NCBI GenBank assembly: GCA_029780075.1
Contig: JAKOZI010000178.1
Location: 1-52,497, forward strand
From: Pseudomonadota bacterium
GTDB taxonomy: Bacteria; Pseudomonadota; Gammaproteobacteria; Burkholderiales; Rhodocyclaceae
Length of the DNA: 52,497 nt
Direction of reading: 5' to 3'
Shown here: positions 17,839 to 26,702 of the stretch, in pieces
How the letters are laid out: the number at the start of each line of letters is the position of its first letter
Numbering within the stretch: the first letter of the stretch is position 1
The notes under the pieces: generated by a model
Database searches by the model: none
The model's input: the letters and a program-made list of their open reading frames with translations, nothing else
Told to the model about the DNA's origin: nothing
Program-made: the position numbers and the translations under genes

Positions 17839-19020
17839 TCAACGAATCTGGGAGAGCGATGCGGCACCCTGCACGACGACCCGCTCGCTGCCGCTCAACC
17901 CGTCGGTCACTGCCATGGTATGCCCGTCCAGCGGCGCGCTCCTGACCTTGCGCGAGACAAAACGCTCGGCGCTTTCGTGCACCCAGACCACCGCTTCATT
18001 GGCGGCATTGCGCACCACGGCGCCGACGGGAACGGCGACGCCGGACTGGCGTTCGCTGGTCTGAGCCAGTACCTTGAGTGTCTGGCCGACCGCAAGCGCA
18101 GGCAACTTGCCGGTCTTCGGCAATTCGACACGGAACAGGACCGGCATGGCCTGCTCCCTGAGGCTGCGCCCGATACCGACGAAGGCAAGATCGAGAACGC
18201 CACCGGCCACCGGCGCGCTGGCCCTGGCCAATCCGGCGAGCAACCGCGGGTCGTAGGCCAGCGCCTCGACCGCCAGGCGCTGTGGATCTATCACCTCGAA
18301 GACCACCTCCCGCGCATCGACGACCTGACCGACGACGGCGTTGGCCGCGCTGACCACACCGCTGACCGGCGCCAGCAGCGCTTCACGGCCAAGGCTGCCG
18401 CCGACCGCGCCTCTTCGCTTTTTGCAGGCGGCGAGTTCGATCCGTGCCTGCTCGATGTCCTTCTGCGGAACGCTGCCTTCGAGTTGCCTGAGGCGGGCGA
18501 CACGGCGTTCGAGGACGGTTTCCTGGGCCGCGAGTTCGGCCAGCGCCGATTGCTGCGAAGCGCGTTCGATGGCGCTGGACGCCGGCTGCAGCCAGGCGAG
18601 TAGCTGTCCTTTGCTGACGTGCTGGCCGAGTACCGCGAGTCCCTTTGGACCGGCCTCGATGCGCCCGCTCTGGAAAGTCTGCACGCGGCCGCCAGCATTG
18701 GGGTCGCCGACGACGCGGCCATTGAGTTCCACGCTGCGGGGAAACTCGCCTTTGCGTGCCGCCTGGGTGCGTAGCGCCAGTTGCCTTTGGGCCGATTTCG
18801 GCACCAAGACGCTGCCATCCGGCAAGCGCAAGGCAGGCTCGAAAAAGGTCACCAGTCCTGGGGCGTTGACTGCCTTGACTGCTGCGACCGCCACCGGGGC
18901 AGGGGTGGATTTCTTCTCGTCACCATGTTCCTCACCGCCGTGCGCCCAGACCTGAACCGTGAGAACGCCAGCCAACAGCAAGACAAGGGTGTAACGACTG
19001 GTGTTGCAGGAATCAGACAT
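17839..19020 (-). CDS. Periplasmic adaptor (membrane fusion) subunit of RND efflux
   Basis: 393 residues. An N-terminal signal or anchor (about 8-26) is followed by a His/Glu-rich GGEEHGDEKK segment likely to touch metal. Next come the barrel-sandwich, a coiled-coil hairpin (about 150-195, with QQSALAELAAQETVLERR) and beta-barrel domains of HlyD/CusB-type adaptors. It links the inner-membrane pump to the TolC-like channel. It overlaps the upstream small gene by 8 bases and precedes the pump gene by 9. Confidence 0.9.
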   Translation of the reverse strand: MSDSCNTSRYTLVLLLAGVLTVQVWAHGGEEHGDEKKSTPAPVAVAAVKAVNAPGLVTFFEPALRLPDGSVLVPKSAQRQLALRTQAARKGEFPRSVELNGRVVGDPNAGGRVQTFQSGRIEAGPKGLAVLGQHVSKGQLLAWLQPASSAIERASQQSALAELAAQETVLERRVARLRQLEGSVPQKDIEQARIELAACKKRRGAVGGSLGREALLAPVSGVVSAANAVVGQVVDAREVVFEVIDPQRLAVEALAYDPRLLAGLARASAPVAGGVLDLAFVGIGRSLREQAMPVLFRVELPKTGKLPALAVGQTLKVLAQTSERQSGVAVPVGAVVRNAANEAVVWVHESAERFVSRKVRSAPLDGHTMAVTDGLSGSERVVVQGAASLSQIR

Positions 19021-19585
19021 GGTGAATGGCCCTTTCTTTCGCTTGGCGACGCAGGCGACGCGCGAGCAGGCCGCTGCAGAGCAGGACCAGCGAAATCCCT
19101 GCGAGGAGCCACCACGGGCGTTTGGTATTGTCCTCGGCGGACGCTACCGCCGGGACTTCTCCGACCTCCAGAGTGGCGGCGAGCAGATCGACGATTTCGC
19201 CAGCCTGAATCGTCAACACCAGCGGGTATTTGCCGGCCTGGGCCAGGGCGGCGACCGGTAATTGATAGACCCCATCAGCCATCGCGGTGGCAACGCCCTT
19301 GATCCCTGGCCCCTCGACTTCGATCTGCGCGCCTTGAATGGGCCTGTTGTCGCTGGCGCGGTCGACATAGATGAGCAGATTATTGTCGGCAAGCACGCCG
19401 ACGATTTCCAGGTCTTCGTTGCGCACCTCGAAGCGTGGCGCCAGCCGGACATCGGCGGGCTTCGCGTTAGCCCCGTGGTCATGGCCTTCATGGGCGATGA
19501 CCGGTGAACACAGGGAAAACAGCGCCAGCAGAATGACCGCAAAACCAGCAGCGGTCCAGGTCGGGAGAAATGAGGGTCGGGTCAC
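19013..19585 (-). CDS. Membrane-anchored periplasmic protein with N-terminal HEGHDHG motif, unknown
   Basis: 190 residues from a GTG start that overlaps the TolC-like gene stop (GTGA). An N-terminal signal or TM (about 12-31) is followed by HEGHDHG, a beta-sandwich-like domain (about 50-145) with VDRASDNRPIQGAQIEVEG, and a C-terminal TM (about 160-177) with a basic tail. A bitopic periplasmic domain with His-rich entry suggests metal capture for the pump; this is inference. It lies between the channel and adaptor genes, so it is part of the efflux operon. Family not recognised. Confidence 0.78.
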   Translation of the reverse strand: MTRPSFLPTWTAAGFAVILLALFSLCSPVIAHEGHDHGANAKPADVRLAPRFEVRNEDLEIVGVLADNNLLIYVDRASDNRPIQGAQIEVEGPGIKGVATAMADGVYQLPVAALAQAGKYPLVLTIQAGEIVDLLAATLEVGEVPAVASAEDNTKRPWWLLAGISLVLLCSGLLARRLRRQAKERAIHHV

Positions 19586-20802
19586 GGCGTGATTCCTCGG
19601 GCCTGGTTCAGATTGGCCTGCGCGGCGGATAGTCGGGAACGGCTGCGGACCTCTTCGATGCGGGCCTCGGTGGTCTGGGACTGGGTGCGCAGCAGCTCGA
19701 CGAGCGAGGTTTCGCCAAGCTCGAACGAGCGGCGCATCAGCGCCAGACGCTCCGCAGCGGCTTGCTCGCGCTCGACTGCCAGCGCCGCACCGAGAGCGGC
19801 CGATTCGAGCTGCGCCTCGGCTTCGAGCACCTCCGCCTCGACTTCGGCAACAAGCCGCCGATGGTGGGCCTCGGCCTCGATCAGGGCGGTGTTGGCGCTG
19901 GCCATCAGCGGCGCATTGCGCGCTGCGACGGCCAGCGGGATGCTGATGGCAAATCCAACGCTGTCGCGCGGGGTGGCACCGGATACGTCACGATCACGGC
20001 GATAGAGCACACCGATACTCGGCGCCTCGCGGCGCGACTCCTGAGCCAGTCTGAGGGCCGCGCGGGCGCGCTCGATCACCGCCTGGCCGGCGGCGACGCG
20101 GGGATCGACCGCCCGATTGGCGACCACTGCGACCGGCTCCTGCGGATTATCCGGCAGGCGGTCCGTACTGGTCAGCACACGGTAGCGTTGCAGGCTGCGC
20201 ACCACCACGAGTTGAGCGTCGGCAGCGGCTGCCCGCGCACTGGCGGTTTCCTGCCGGGCGAGCAACAGGTCGGAGCGGGCAATTTCTCCCACTTTGAGCC
20301 TCCTGCCGACATCAGCTTCGAGTCCTAGTGCGGTTTTCAGGCGTTCTGCGGCAACTTCGGCTTCACTCCTGGCCATGACCAGTGTCCACAGCGCTTTGCG
20401 CAGTTCACCGGCAACGGCCAGCCGAGTCGCCTGGATGTCGCCTTCATTTTCTTCGCCATCGGCCTCCGCCAGGCTCCTGCGGGCAGCCTTCTGTCCAGGC
20501 AGCCAGAGCGGAATGGAAATGCCGATTTCGCTCTCCTGGTTACCGAGATCGCTGTTCCAGCGGTCGGTTCGGTGAAAAGCGTCGATTTTCGGGGCGGCAG
20601 GAAACCAGGATTCGGCCACCGTTCGGCTGGCGGCGACTTCGTCCCGTTTCGCCTCTGCCGTTCGCCCCTGTGGGGAATTGGCCCACGCTTTCTCGAACAC
20701 CTCGTGCAAGGTTTCCGCCTGCGCGGAAGGCGCTGCGGCAAGCATCACGATCAGGAGGGTGACCGCCAGCCGTGCCTTCACCTCAAGCGGATAACCATGC
20801 AT
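19582..20802 (-). CDS. TolC-like outer membrane efflux channel (first copy)
   Basis: About 406 residues from the ATG at 20802, which gives a clean signal peptide ending in AQA. The frame is open up to 20913, but that part crosses the regulatory palindrome and is not protein-like. Helical repeats with TETAR-type coiled coil (ASARAAAADAQLVVVRSL; RAALRLAQESRREAP) fit the outer membrane efflux protein family. It is the first gene of a five-gene metal efflux operon and overlaps the next gene by four bases. No clear Shine-Dalgarno is seen before the chosen start, so the start is provisional. Confidence 0.85.
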   Translation of the reverse strand: MHGYPLEVKARLAVTLLIVMLAAAPSAQAETLHEVFEKAWANSPQGRTAEAKRDEVAASRTVAESWFPAAPKIDAFHRTDRWNSDLGNQESEIGISIPLWLPGQKAARRSLAEADGEENEGDIQATRLAVAGELRKALWTLVMARSEAEVAAERLKTALGLEADVGRRLKVGEIARSDLLLARQETASARAAAADAQLVVVRSLQRYRVLTSTDRLPDNPQEPVAVVANRAVDPRVAAGQAVIERARAALRLAQESRREAPSIGVLYRRDRDVSGATPRDSVGFAISIPLAVAARNAPLMASANTALIEAEAHHRRLVAEVEAEVLEAEAQLESAALGAALAVEREQAAAERLALMRRSFELGETSLVELLRTQSQTTEARIEEVRSRSRLSAAQANLNQARGITP

Positions 20803-20851
20803 CGGATGCGCCCATCGTGAATAGGTGATGGGCGCGATGTTGCCGGATGCT

Positions 20852-20891
20852 GCCCAACAGAAAGCTGACTGAAAAATTACAAATTTGTAAT
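20852..20891 (-). promoter_or_regulatory. CopR/CusR-type box and conserved promoter module of the first efflux operon
   Basis: 20876-20891 is ATTACAAATTTGTAAT, a perfect 16-base palindrome of the kind bound by copper-responsive OmpR-type regulators. The adjacent bases down to 20852 match the segment at 28264-28303 in 35 of 40 positions. The box ends 73 bases upstream of the operon start at 20802, a suitable distance for a promoter-proximal activator site. Binding by the regulator at 28489 is inferred. Confidence 0.75.
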
Positions 20892-21048
20892 CTGCGTCGC
20901 TCGTGGGTGGCACGGTGACAGAAGTCTGAATGTCTCTCGTCTCGAAACCGTGCAGATCGATGTAGGCGGCACGAGCATCACCTGGAAGTTCGGACGTTCG
21001 GAACCGCGCCGTTCCCGCTCTCCAGGATTGTCTCTGGGATCGAGAGTG

Positions 21049-21786
21049 TTACGGTTCATGTGGCCGAAAACCCGTCCGGCCAAGGAATCTCACCGATGGA
21101 AACGACATAAACCCCAGGATCAGTGATTCGCGCATCAGCTCGTCGAGCTCGCCGGTGTTCCCGAAATCGAGCAGGGAGAGCCGTCCGTCGGGGAGAACGA
21201 AAACATTGCCGGGGTGCGGGTCGGCGTGAAACAAGCCTTCTTCGAAAGATCGTTTGCAGCATCAGCGTGACCAGGGTGTTTATCGACCGTGGCAGCGCTT
21301 CGGGGTGCCGTCTGGCGTAGAAATCCACCCTTTCGTCGGCCGAACTCCAGCGTGAGCACGCTTCCCCGCGAGTACTCGGCGACGACATCCGGAATCCGGA
21401 GGTCAGGAAAGACTGCCATCGCGGTGCGCAAGCGCACGATGGAACGTGCTTCGCGATTGAGGTCGGTCACCCGGTCAAGGCTTTTGGCAAACTCACGCAC
21501 CACTACCGGGAGGTCGAGTGCGCGTAGACGCGGAAAGCAATGCCCATCGCAGGCAATTGGTCGTGCAGCAGCGCCAGCTCATCAATGCAGGCGGCCGGCA
21601 GCAGGTCGCGCCGCATGGCGTGCACTTGCCAGAATTTGAGGAAGACGAGCTCCAGTTCCTCGGCGGTCTCTCTCGCCGAAACAGTGCACCGACAAGCTTG
21701 TGTCGGGCAAACACGCGCAGAACCTGCAGGAGTCGCGGCGCTGCTCGCAGTATGCTGATCCTCTCCGTGTCGATCATTATCGCCAT
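21049..21786 (-). pseudogene. UbiB/AarF (ABC1) family atypical kinase, broken by frameshifts and a deletion
   Basis: Pieces of one protein lie in different frames in the right order. Near 21780 is MIDTERISILRAAPRLLQVL. Near 21660 the other frame has ETAEELELVFLKFWQVHAMR and DLLPAACIDELALLHDQLP. Near 21500 is VREFAKSLDRVTDLNREARS with VLTLEFG. Near 21330 is LPRSINTLVTLMLQTIF. From 21234 comes FHADPHPGNVFVLPDGRLSL and LLDFGNTGELDELMRES. FHADPHPGN and LLDFG are the metal-binding kinase motifs of the UbiB family. The segment with the Ala-rich loop and the catalytic Lys is deleted around 21510, at least three frame changes occur, and the C-terminus is short. Intact relatives act in ubiquinone biosynthesis or lipid-related processes. 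Confidence 0.8.
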
Positions 21787-21898
21787 GTGATTCTGCCGGC
21801 CGTGATGGGACGGCCGTTCTACGGGTGGCGACCCCTGTCGCGGTAAGGGGCAAACTCGTCTTTCACATCATTCTCTCCTTGCGCTGAGACACCCCCGC

Positions 21899-24800
21899 TT
21901 ATTGCTCGCTTCCGCGTTTCAGCGACCATTGCTTGACCAGCCCGTAGATCGCCGGAATCACCGCCAGTGTGAGGACCGTTGAGGAAATCATGCCGCCCAC
22001 CATCGGCGCGGCGATGCGGCTCATCACTTCCGAACCGGTACCGGTTCCCCACAGGATCGGCAGCAGGCCGGCCATGATCGCCACCACGGTCATCATCTTC
22101 GGCCGCACGCGCTCGACGGCGCCTTCCATGACCGCCGCGTAGAGGTCTTCAACGTTTGCCGCGCGCCCCGCCGCGCGGCACTTCGCCTTGACCGCTTGCC
22201 AGGCGTGGTCGAGGTAGATCAGCATGATCACGCCGGTTTCGGCCGCCACCCCGGCGAGTGCGATGAAGCCGACGACCACGGCTACCGACAGGTTGTAGTC
22301 GAGCAGCCACATCAACCAGATACCGCCGACCAAGGCGAAAGGCACCGAGAGCATGACAATCAGCGTTTCTGTGAGGCGCTTGAAGTTGAGGTAGAGCAGC
22401 AGGAAGATCGACAGCAGCGTCACCGGAATGACGATCTTCATCTTCTCGATCGCCCGCTCCATGTACTCGAACTGGCCGCTCCAGGTGACGTAATAGCCGG
22501 GCGGGAACTTGACCTGTTCGGTGACCGCCTTCTTGGCGTCGGCGACGTAGCCGCCGATGTCGCGGTCGCGGATGTCGACGTAGATGTAGGCCGAGAGCAG
22601 CGCATTCTCGGTGCGGATGCTCGGTGCTCCCTTGGCGACGACCACACGGGCCAGCTGCCCAAGGGGGATCATCGCTCCGTCCATGGTTGGAATCAGTACC
22701 TCGCGAGCAATTTGCTGCGGGTCGGAGCGCAGTTCGCGCGGATAGCGGACGGTGACGCCAAAACGCTCGCGACCCTCGACCGTGGTGGTCACCATTTCAC
22801 CCCCCAGCGCGGTGCCGATGACGTCCTGCACGTCGCCGACGGCCAGTCCGTAGCGCGCCAGTTGCTCGCGGTCGGGTTCGATATTGAGGTAGAAGCCACC
22901 GGTAATCCGTTCGGCGAAGGCGCTGGTCGTGCCAGGGACGGCTTTCACCACGGACTCGATTTCCTTGGCCAGCTTTTCCATCTCGCCGAGATCCTTGCCG
23001 AAGACCTTGATGCCGATCGGCGTCCGGATGCCGGTGGACAGCATGTCGATGCGCGCCTTGATCGGCATCGTCCAGGCGTTGGCTACACCGGGGAATTGCA
23101 GCGCTTTGTCGAGTTCGGCAATCAGCTTGTCGGTGGTCATTCCAGCGCGCCATTCGGATTCGGGTTTGAGATTGATCACTGTCTCGAACATCTCGGTCGG
23201 CGCCGGGTCGGTCGCCGTATTGGCGCGCCCGGCCTTGCCATAGACCGAGGTGACCTCGGGGAAGCTCTTGATGATCTTGTTCTGGGTCTGCATCAATTCG
23301 GCCGCCTTGGTGATCGACATGCCGGGCAGCGAAGCCGGCATGTAAAGCAAGCTTCCCTCGTTCAGCGTCGGCATGAATTCGGAGCCCAGCCGGGAGGCCG
23401 GATAGATCGAAAGGGCCAGGGCAAGGACGGCGAGCAGGATCGTCAGTTTCTTCCAGCGCATGACGCCGGCGATGATCGGTCGATAGATCCAGATAAGAAA
23501 GCGGTTCACCGGGTTCTTCGCTTCCGGCATGATCTTGCCGCGGATGAACAACATCATCAGCACCGGCACCAGGGTGACCGAAAGCAGCGCTGCACCGGCC
23601 ATCGAGAAGGTCTTGGTGTAGGCCAGCGGCGAGAACAGCCGGCCCTCCTGACCTTCCAGGCTGAAGACCGGCAGGAAGGAAACGGTGATGATCAAGAGCG
23701 AGAAGAACAGTGCTGGCCCGACCTCCTTGCACGCGGCGAGCATGGCCTCGGCGCGATCGCTATTCGAGTGGCCATCGGGTAAACGTTCCAGATGTTTGTG
23801 GGCGTTTTCGATCATCACGATGGCGGCGTCGATCATGGCGCCGATGGCGATGGCGATGCCTCCGAGGCTCATCAGGTTGGAATTCATGTCGAGCAGACGC
23901 ATGGCGATGAAGGCGATGAGGATGCCGACTGGCAGCATCAGGATGGCGACCAGCGCGCTACGCACGTGCAGCAGGAAAACGATGCACACTCCAGCGACGA
24001 TGATCGATTCTTCGAGCAAGGTTCGCTTCAGGGTTTCGATGGCGCGGTGAATCAGCTCGGAGCGGTCGTAGACGGTTGCCACCGTCACTCCTGCCGGCAA
24101 GCCGGGGCCAATTTCGGCGATCTTGGCTTTCAGGTTATGGATCACTTCGAGAGCGTTCTGGCCATAGCGCGCCATGGCGATCCCCGACACCACTTCCCCT
24201 TCGCCGTTGAGTTCGGTGAGGCCGCGCCGCTCGTCGGGAACGAGTTCGACGCGAGCGATGTCGCGGATCAGGACGGGGGTCCCCTTCTCGCTCTTGACGA
24301 CCAGCATCTCGAGGTCGCTTTTTCCCCGCAGATAGCCCTTGCCGCGGACCATGTACTCGGTTTCGGCCATTTCCACCACGCGGCCGCCGACGTCGCGGTT
24401 GGAATCGCGGATCACCTGGGCAACTTTCATCAGCGGGATGCCGTAGGCGCGCAGCTTCACCGGATCGACCGTGACCTGATAGGTCTGCACGAAGCCGCCG
24501 ATCGAAGCCACTTCGGCGACGCCATGTGCCTTGCTCAGTTGATAGCGCACATACCAGTCCTGGATGGTACGCAGTTCGGCCAGCGTCTTGTCTTTGGCGA
24601 GCAATGCGTACTGGTAAACCCAGCCGACCCCGGTGGCGTCCGGCCCGAGCGACGGGGTCACGCCCCTGGGCATGCGGCTGGAAGCAAAATTCAGGTATTC
24701 GAGTACTCGCGAGCGTGCCCAGTAAATGTCGGTACCGTCCTCGAAGATGATGTACACAAAAGACGCACCGAAGAAGGAAAAGCCGCGCACCACCTTCGAT

Positions 24801-25033
24801 TTTGGCACTGACAGCATGGCGGTGGTCAAGGGGTAGGTCACCTGATCCTCAACCACCTGTGGCGCCTGACCGGGGTACTCGGTATAGACGATGACCTGCA
24901 CGTCCGACAGGTCGGGCAAGGCATCGATCGGCGTGCGCAGGACGGCGTAGATGCCACCGATGGTGAGGAACAGAGTAGCGAGCAGGACCAGGAAACGGTT
25001 TCTGCCCGACCAGTCGATGAATTTCGCCAGCAT
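21899..25033 (-). CDS. cusA: Cu(I)/Ag(I) efflux RND permease CusA
   Basis: 1044 residues, normal length. TM4 carries GGIAIAIGAMIDAAIVMIEN, the form typical of monovalent-copper/silver RND pumps. The three methionines of the E. coli CusA binding site are all in place by motif: LPGMSITKA, WRAGMTTDK and RIDMLSTGI. It exports Cu(I) or Ag(I) from periplasm and cytoplasm through the tripartite complex, using the proton gradient. It is the last gene of a tolC-like, cusB, cusA operon, 34 bases after the adaptor gene. Confidence 0.96.
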   Translation of the reverse strand: MLAKFIDWSGRNRFLVLLATLFLTIGGIYAVLRTPIDALPDLSDVQVIVYTEYPGQAPQVVEDQVTYPLTTAMLSVPKSKVVRGFSFFGASFVYIIFEDGTDIYWARSRVLEYLNFASSRMPRGVTPSLGPDATGVGWVYQYALLAKDKTLAELRTIQDWYVRYQLSKAHGVAEVASIGGFVQTYQVTVDPVKLRAYGIPLMKVAQVIRDSNRDVGGRVVEMAETEYMVRGKGYLRGKSDLEMLVVKSEKGTPVLIRDIARVELVPDERRGLTELNGEGEVVSGIAMARYGQNALEVIHNLKAKIAEIGPGLPAGVTVATVYDRSELIHRAIETLKRTLLEESIIVAGVCIVFLLHVRSALVAILMLPVGILIAFIAMRLLDMNSNLMSLGGIAIAIGAMIDAAIVMIENAHKHLERLPDGHSNSDRAEAMLAACKEVGPALFFSLLIITVSFLPVFSLEGQEGRLFSPLAYTKTFSMAGAALLSVTLVPVLMMLFIRGKIMPEAKNPVNRFLIWIYRPIIAGVMRWKKLTILLAVLALALSIYPASRLGSEFMPTLNEGSLLYMPASLPGMSITKAAELMQTQNKIIKSFPEVTSVYGKAGRANTATDPAPTEMFETVINLKPESEWRAGMTTDKLIAELDKALQFPGVANAWTMPIKARIDMLSTGIRTPIGIKVFGKDLGEMEKLAKEIESVVKAVPGTTSAFAERITGGFYLNIEPDREQLARYGLAVGDVQDVIGTALGGEMVTTTVEGRERFGVTVRYPRELRSDPQQIAREVLIPTMDGAMIPLGQLARVVVAKGAPSIRTENALLSAYIYVDIRDRDIGGYVADAKKAVTEQVKFPPGYYVTWSGQFEYMERAIEKMKIVIPVTLLSIFLLLYLNFKRLTETLIVMLSVPFALVGGIWLMWLLDYNLSVAVVVGFIALAGVAAETGVIMLIYLDHAWQAVKAKCRAAGRAANVEDLYAAVMEGAVERVRPKMMTVVAIMAGLLPILWGTGTGSEVMSRIAAPMVGGMISSTVLTLAVIPAIYGLVKQWSLKRGSEQ

Positions 25034-25067
25034 GGCGCCGAATCTCCGTTATGTCCGTAGTGATCGG

Positions 25068-26702
25068 TCAGTGACCGGCGTGCGGGTTGGCACCGGAGAC
25101 CGGGGGGGCGGCCCGTTGGTTTACCGCTAGGGGTTTCACCGCCGTGATCACCCATTCGCCGGGCTGGCGTTCGACGAACTCAAAAGCAAGCTTGGCGCCA
25201 GGCGTCAGCGCATGCAGAAGCGTTTCGTTGGCTGCCTTGAATTTCATGGTCATGGCGGGCCACTTGAGGCTGGCGACCGGGCCGTGACTGATACTGACCG
25301 TGCCGGCTTTAGTATCCAGACTGTCCACCGTTCCTTCGGCCTGGTGGCTGGATCCCTTGCCCACAGGCGGCGCATTGTCGGCCTCGGCTCCCGTCTTGGC
25401 TGCCGCTCCGTGGGCAGCATGGCCAAAACCACCCATCGCCGCCTTGAGATTACTTTCGGCATCGATCAGGAAGTTGGCAGCAACCACCACCTGTTCGCCT
25501 TCCTTCACCCCCTCGATGACTTCAAGATAGGTCTCGCTGCGGGCACCAATCCTGATCTCGCGCGGTTCGAAGCGGCCTTCGCCCTGCTGGATCAGCACGA
25601 TCTGGCGCGTGCCGCTGTCGATGACGGCGGAAACCGGCACGGTGACCACCGCAGCCTTGCCCGATAGCGCCAATTCCACCTTGGCGAACATCGACGGCTT
25701 GAGCAGCAGACCGGGATTGGCAAGTTCGACTCGAACCGGAACCGTTCGCGTCTGGGCGTTCAGCGTTGGATAGACGTAGCTGATAGTGCCTTCGAACTTT
25801 TGGTCCGGATAGGCGTTGATCATGACTTTGGCCTTGGCACCGGATTTGACCAAGCCGATGTCCTGCTCGAAGACATCGGCGATCACCCACACGGTGGACA
25901 GGTCGGCCACCTGGTAGAGCACTTCACCGGGCATGAAGCGCATGCCCTGCACGGCCTTCTTCTCGGTCACTATGCCGCTGACGGGCGAGCGGAAGGTGAG
26001 CGTACGCCTGGCATTCCCGGAACTCGCCAGGTCCCGGATCTGTTCGTCAGAGATGTCCCAGTTCTTAAGACGCGTGAGGCTCCCATCGGCCAACTGCTGC
26101 ATGCCGCTTCGCGTTTCACTGCCGGCATTGTTCAGCGACTCGATACCCTGCATGGCAATCGCATATTCGCGTTGCGCAGAAACCAGTTCCGGGCTATACA
26201 CTTCGAACAGCGGTTGCCCCTTGGTGACCAACTGACCGGTCACGTTTACCAGCAGTCGCTCGACGTAGCCCTCGAACTTCGGCGCAATCGCATACTGGCG
26301 GCGTTCGTCCGGCTCGATGCGTCCGGTGGCGCGAATGATCCGCTCCAGCGAGCGCAGGCTGGCGGCCTCAGTTCTGACGCCGAGCTTCTGAACTTTGTCG
26401 CTGCTGATCCTGATCTGGTTGGTGGCGGCAGTTCCCTCGTCCGCTTCGCCCTCGTAGACCGGGATGTAATCCATGCCCATGGGATCTTTCTTCGGCGTCG
26501 GCGAACTGTCAGGCAAGCCCATGGGGTTGCGGTAATAGAGAAGCTTGCGCTCATTTCTTGCCGGACCGGCAGACACGGCGGCAGCCTGCAGCGTCGCTTC
26601 GTCATGGCCTGGGACATTTCGCTGGCCGGCCCAATAGCCACCGGCGGCCGCCAGAGCTGCGACAGCCAAGGCGCCGAACGCGATTCGCGCAACCCGCTTC
26701 AT
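25068..26702 (-). CDS. cusB: CusB-like adaptor with a C-terminal CusF metallochaperone domain
   Basis: 544 residues. An N-terminal signal or anchor (about 5-25) is followed by a heavy-metal-binding segment YYRNPMGLPD...KKDPMGMDYIPVYE (about 55-85) that holds Met residues in the place of the CusB metal site. Adaptor barrel, lipoyl-like and hairpin domains follow to about 410. A Gly/Ala linker leads to residues 457-526, which match CusF: SHGPV with His at about 473, then KWPAMTMKF with Trp at about 481 and Met at about 484 and 486. In CusF these His, Met and Trp residues bind Cu(I). The fusion would tether the chaperone to the pump. The tail ends PHAGH. ATGA overlap with the upstream gene. Confidence 0.95.
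   Translation of the reverse strand: MKRVARIAFGALAVAALAAAGGYWAGQRNVPGHDEATLQAAAVSAGPARNERKLLYYRNPMGLPDSSPTPKKDPMGMDYIPVYEGEADEGTAATNQIRISSDKVQKLGVRTEAASLRSLERIIRATGRIEPDERRQYAIAPKFEGYVERLLVNVTGQLVTKGQPLFEVYSPELVSAQREYAIAMQGIESLNNAGSETRSGMQQLADGSLTRLKNWDISDEQIRDLASSGNARRTLTFRSPVSGIVTEKKAVQGMRFMPGEVLYQVADLSTVWVIADVFEQDIGLVKSGAKAKVMINAYPDQKFEGTISYVYPTLNAQTRTVPVRVELANPGLLLKPSMFAKVELALSGKAAVVTVPVSAVIDSGTRQIVLIQQGEGRFEPREIRIGARSETYLEVIEGVKEGEQVVVAANFLIDAESNLKAAMGGFGHAAHGAAAKTGAEADNAPPVGKGSSHQAEGTVDSLDTKAGTVSISHGPVASLKWPAMTMKFKAANETLLHALTPGAKLAFEFVERQPGEWVITAVKPLAVNQRAAPPVSGANPHAGH

Noticed and set aside
22196-23782. 528-residue plus-strand open frame
   Set aside because: Antisense to cusA, composition rich in His, Asp and Gln, no motif. 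The same reason removes the plus-strand frame at 16960-18603 and the minus-strand frame at 46973-48523.
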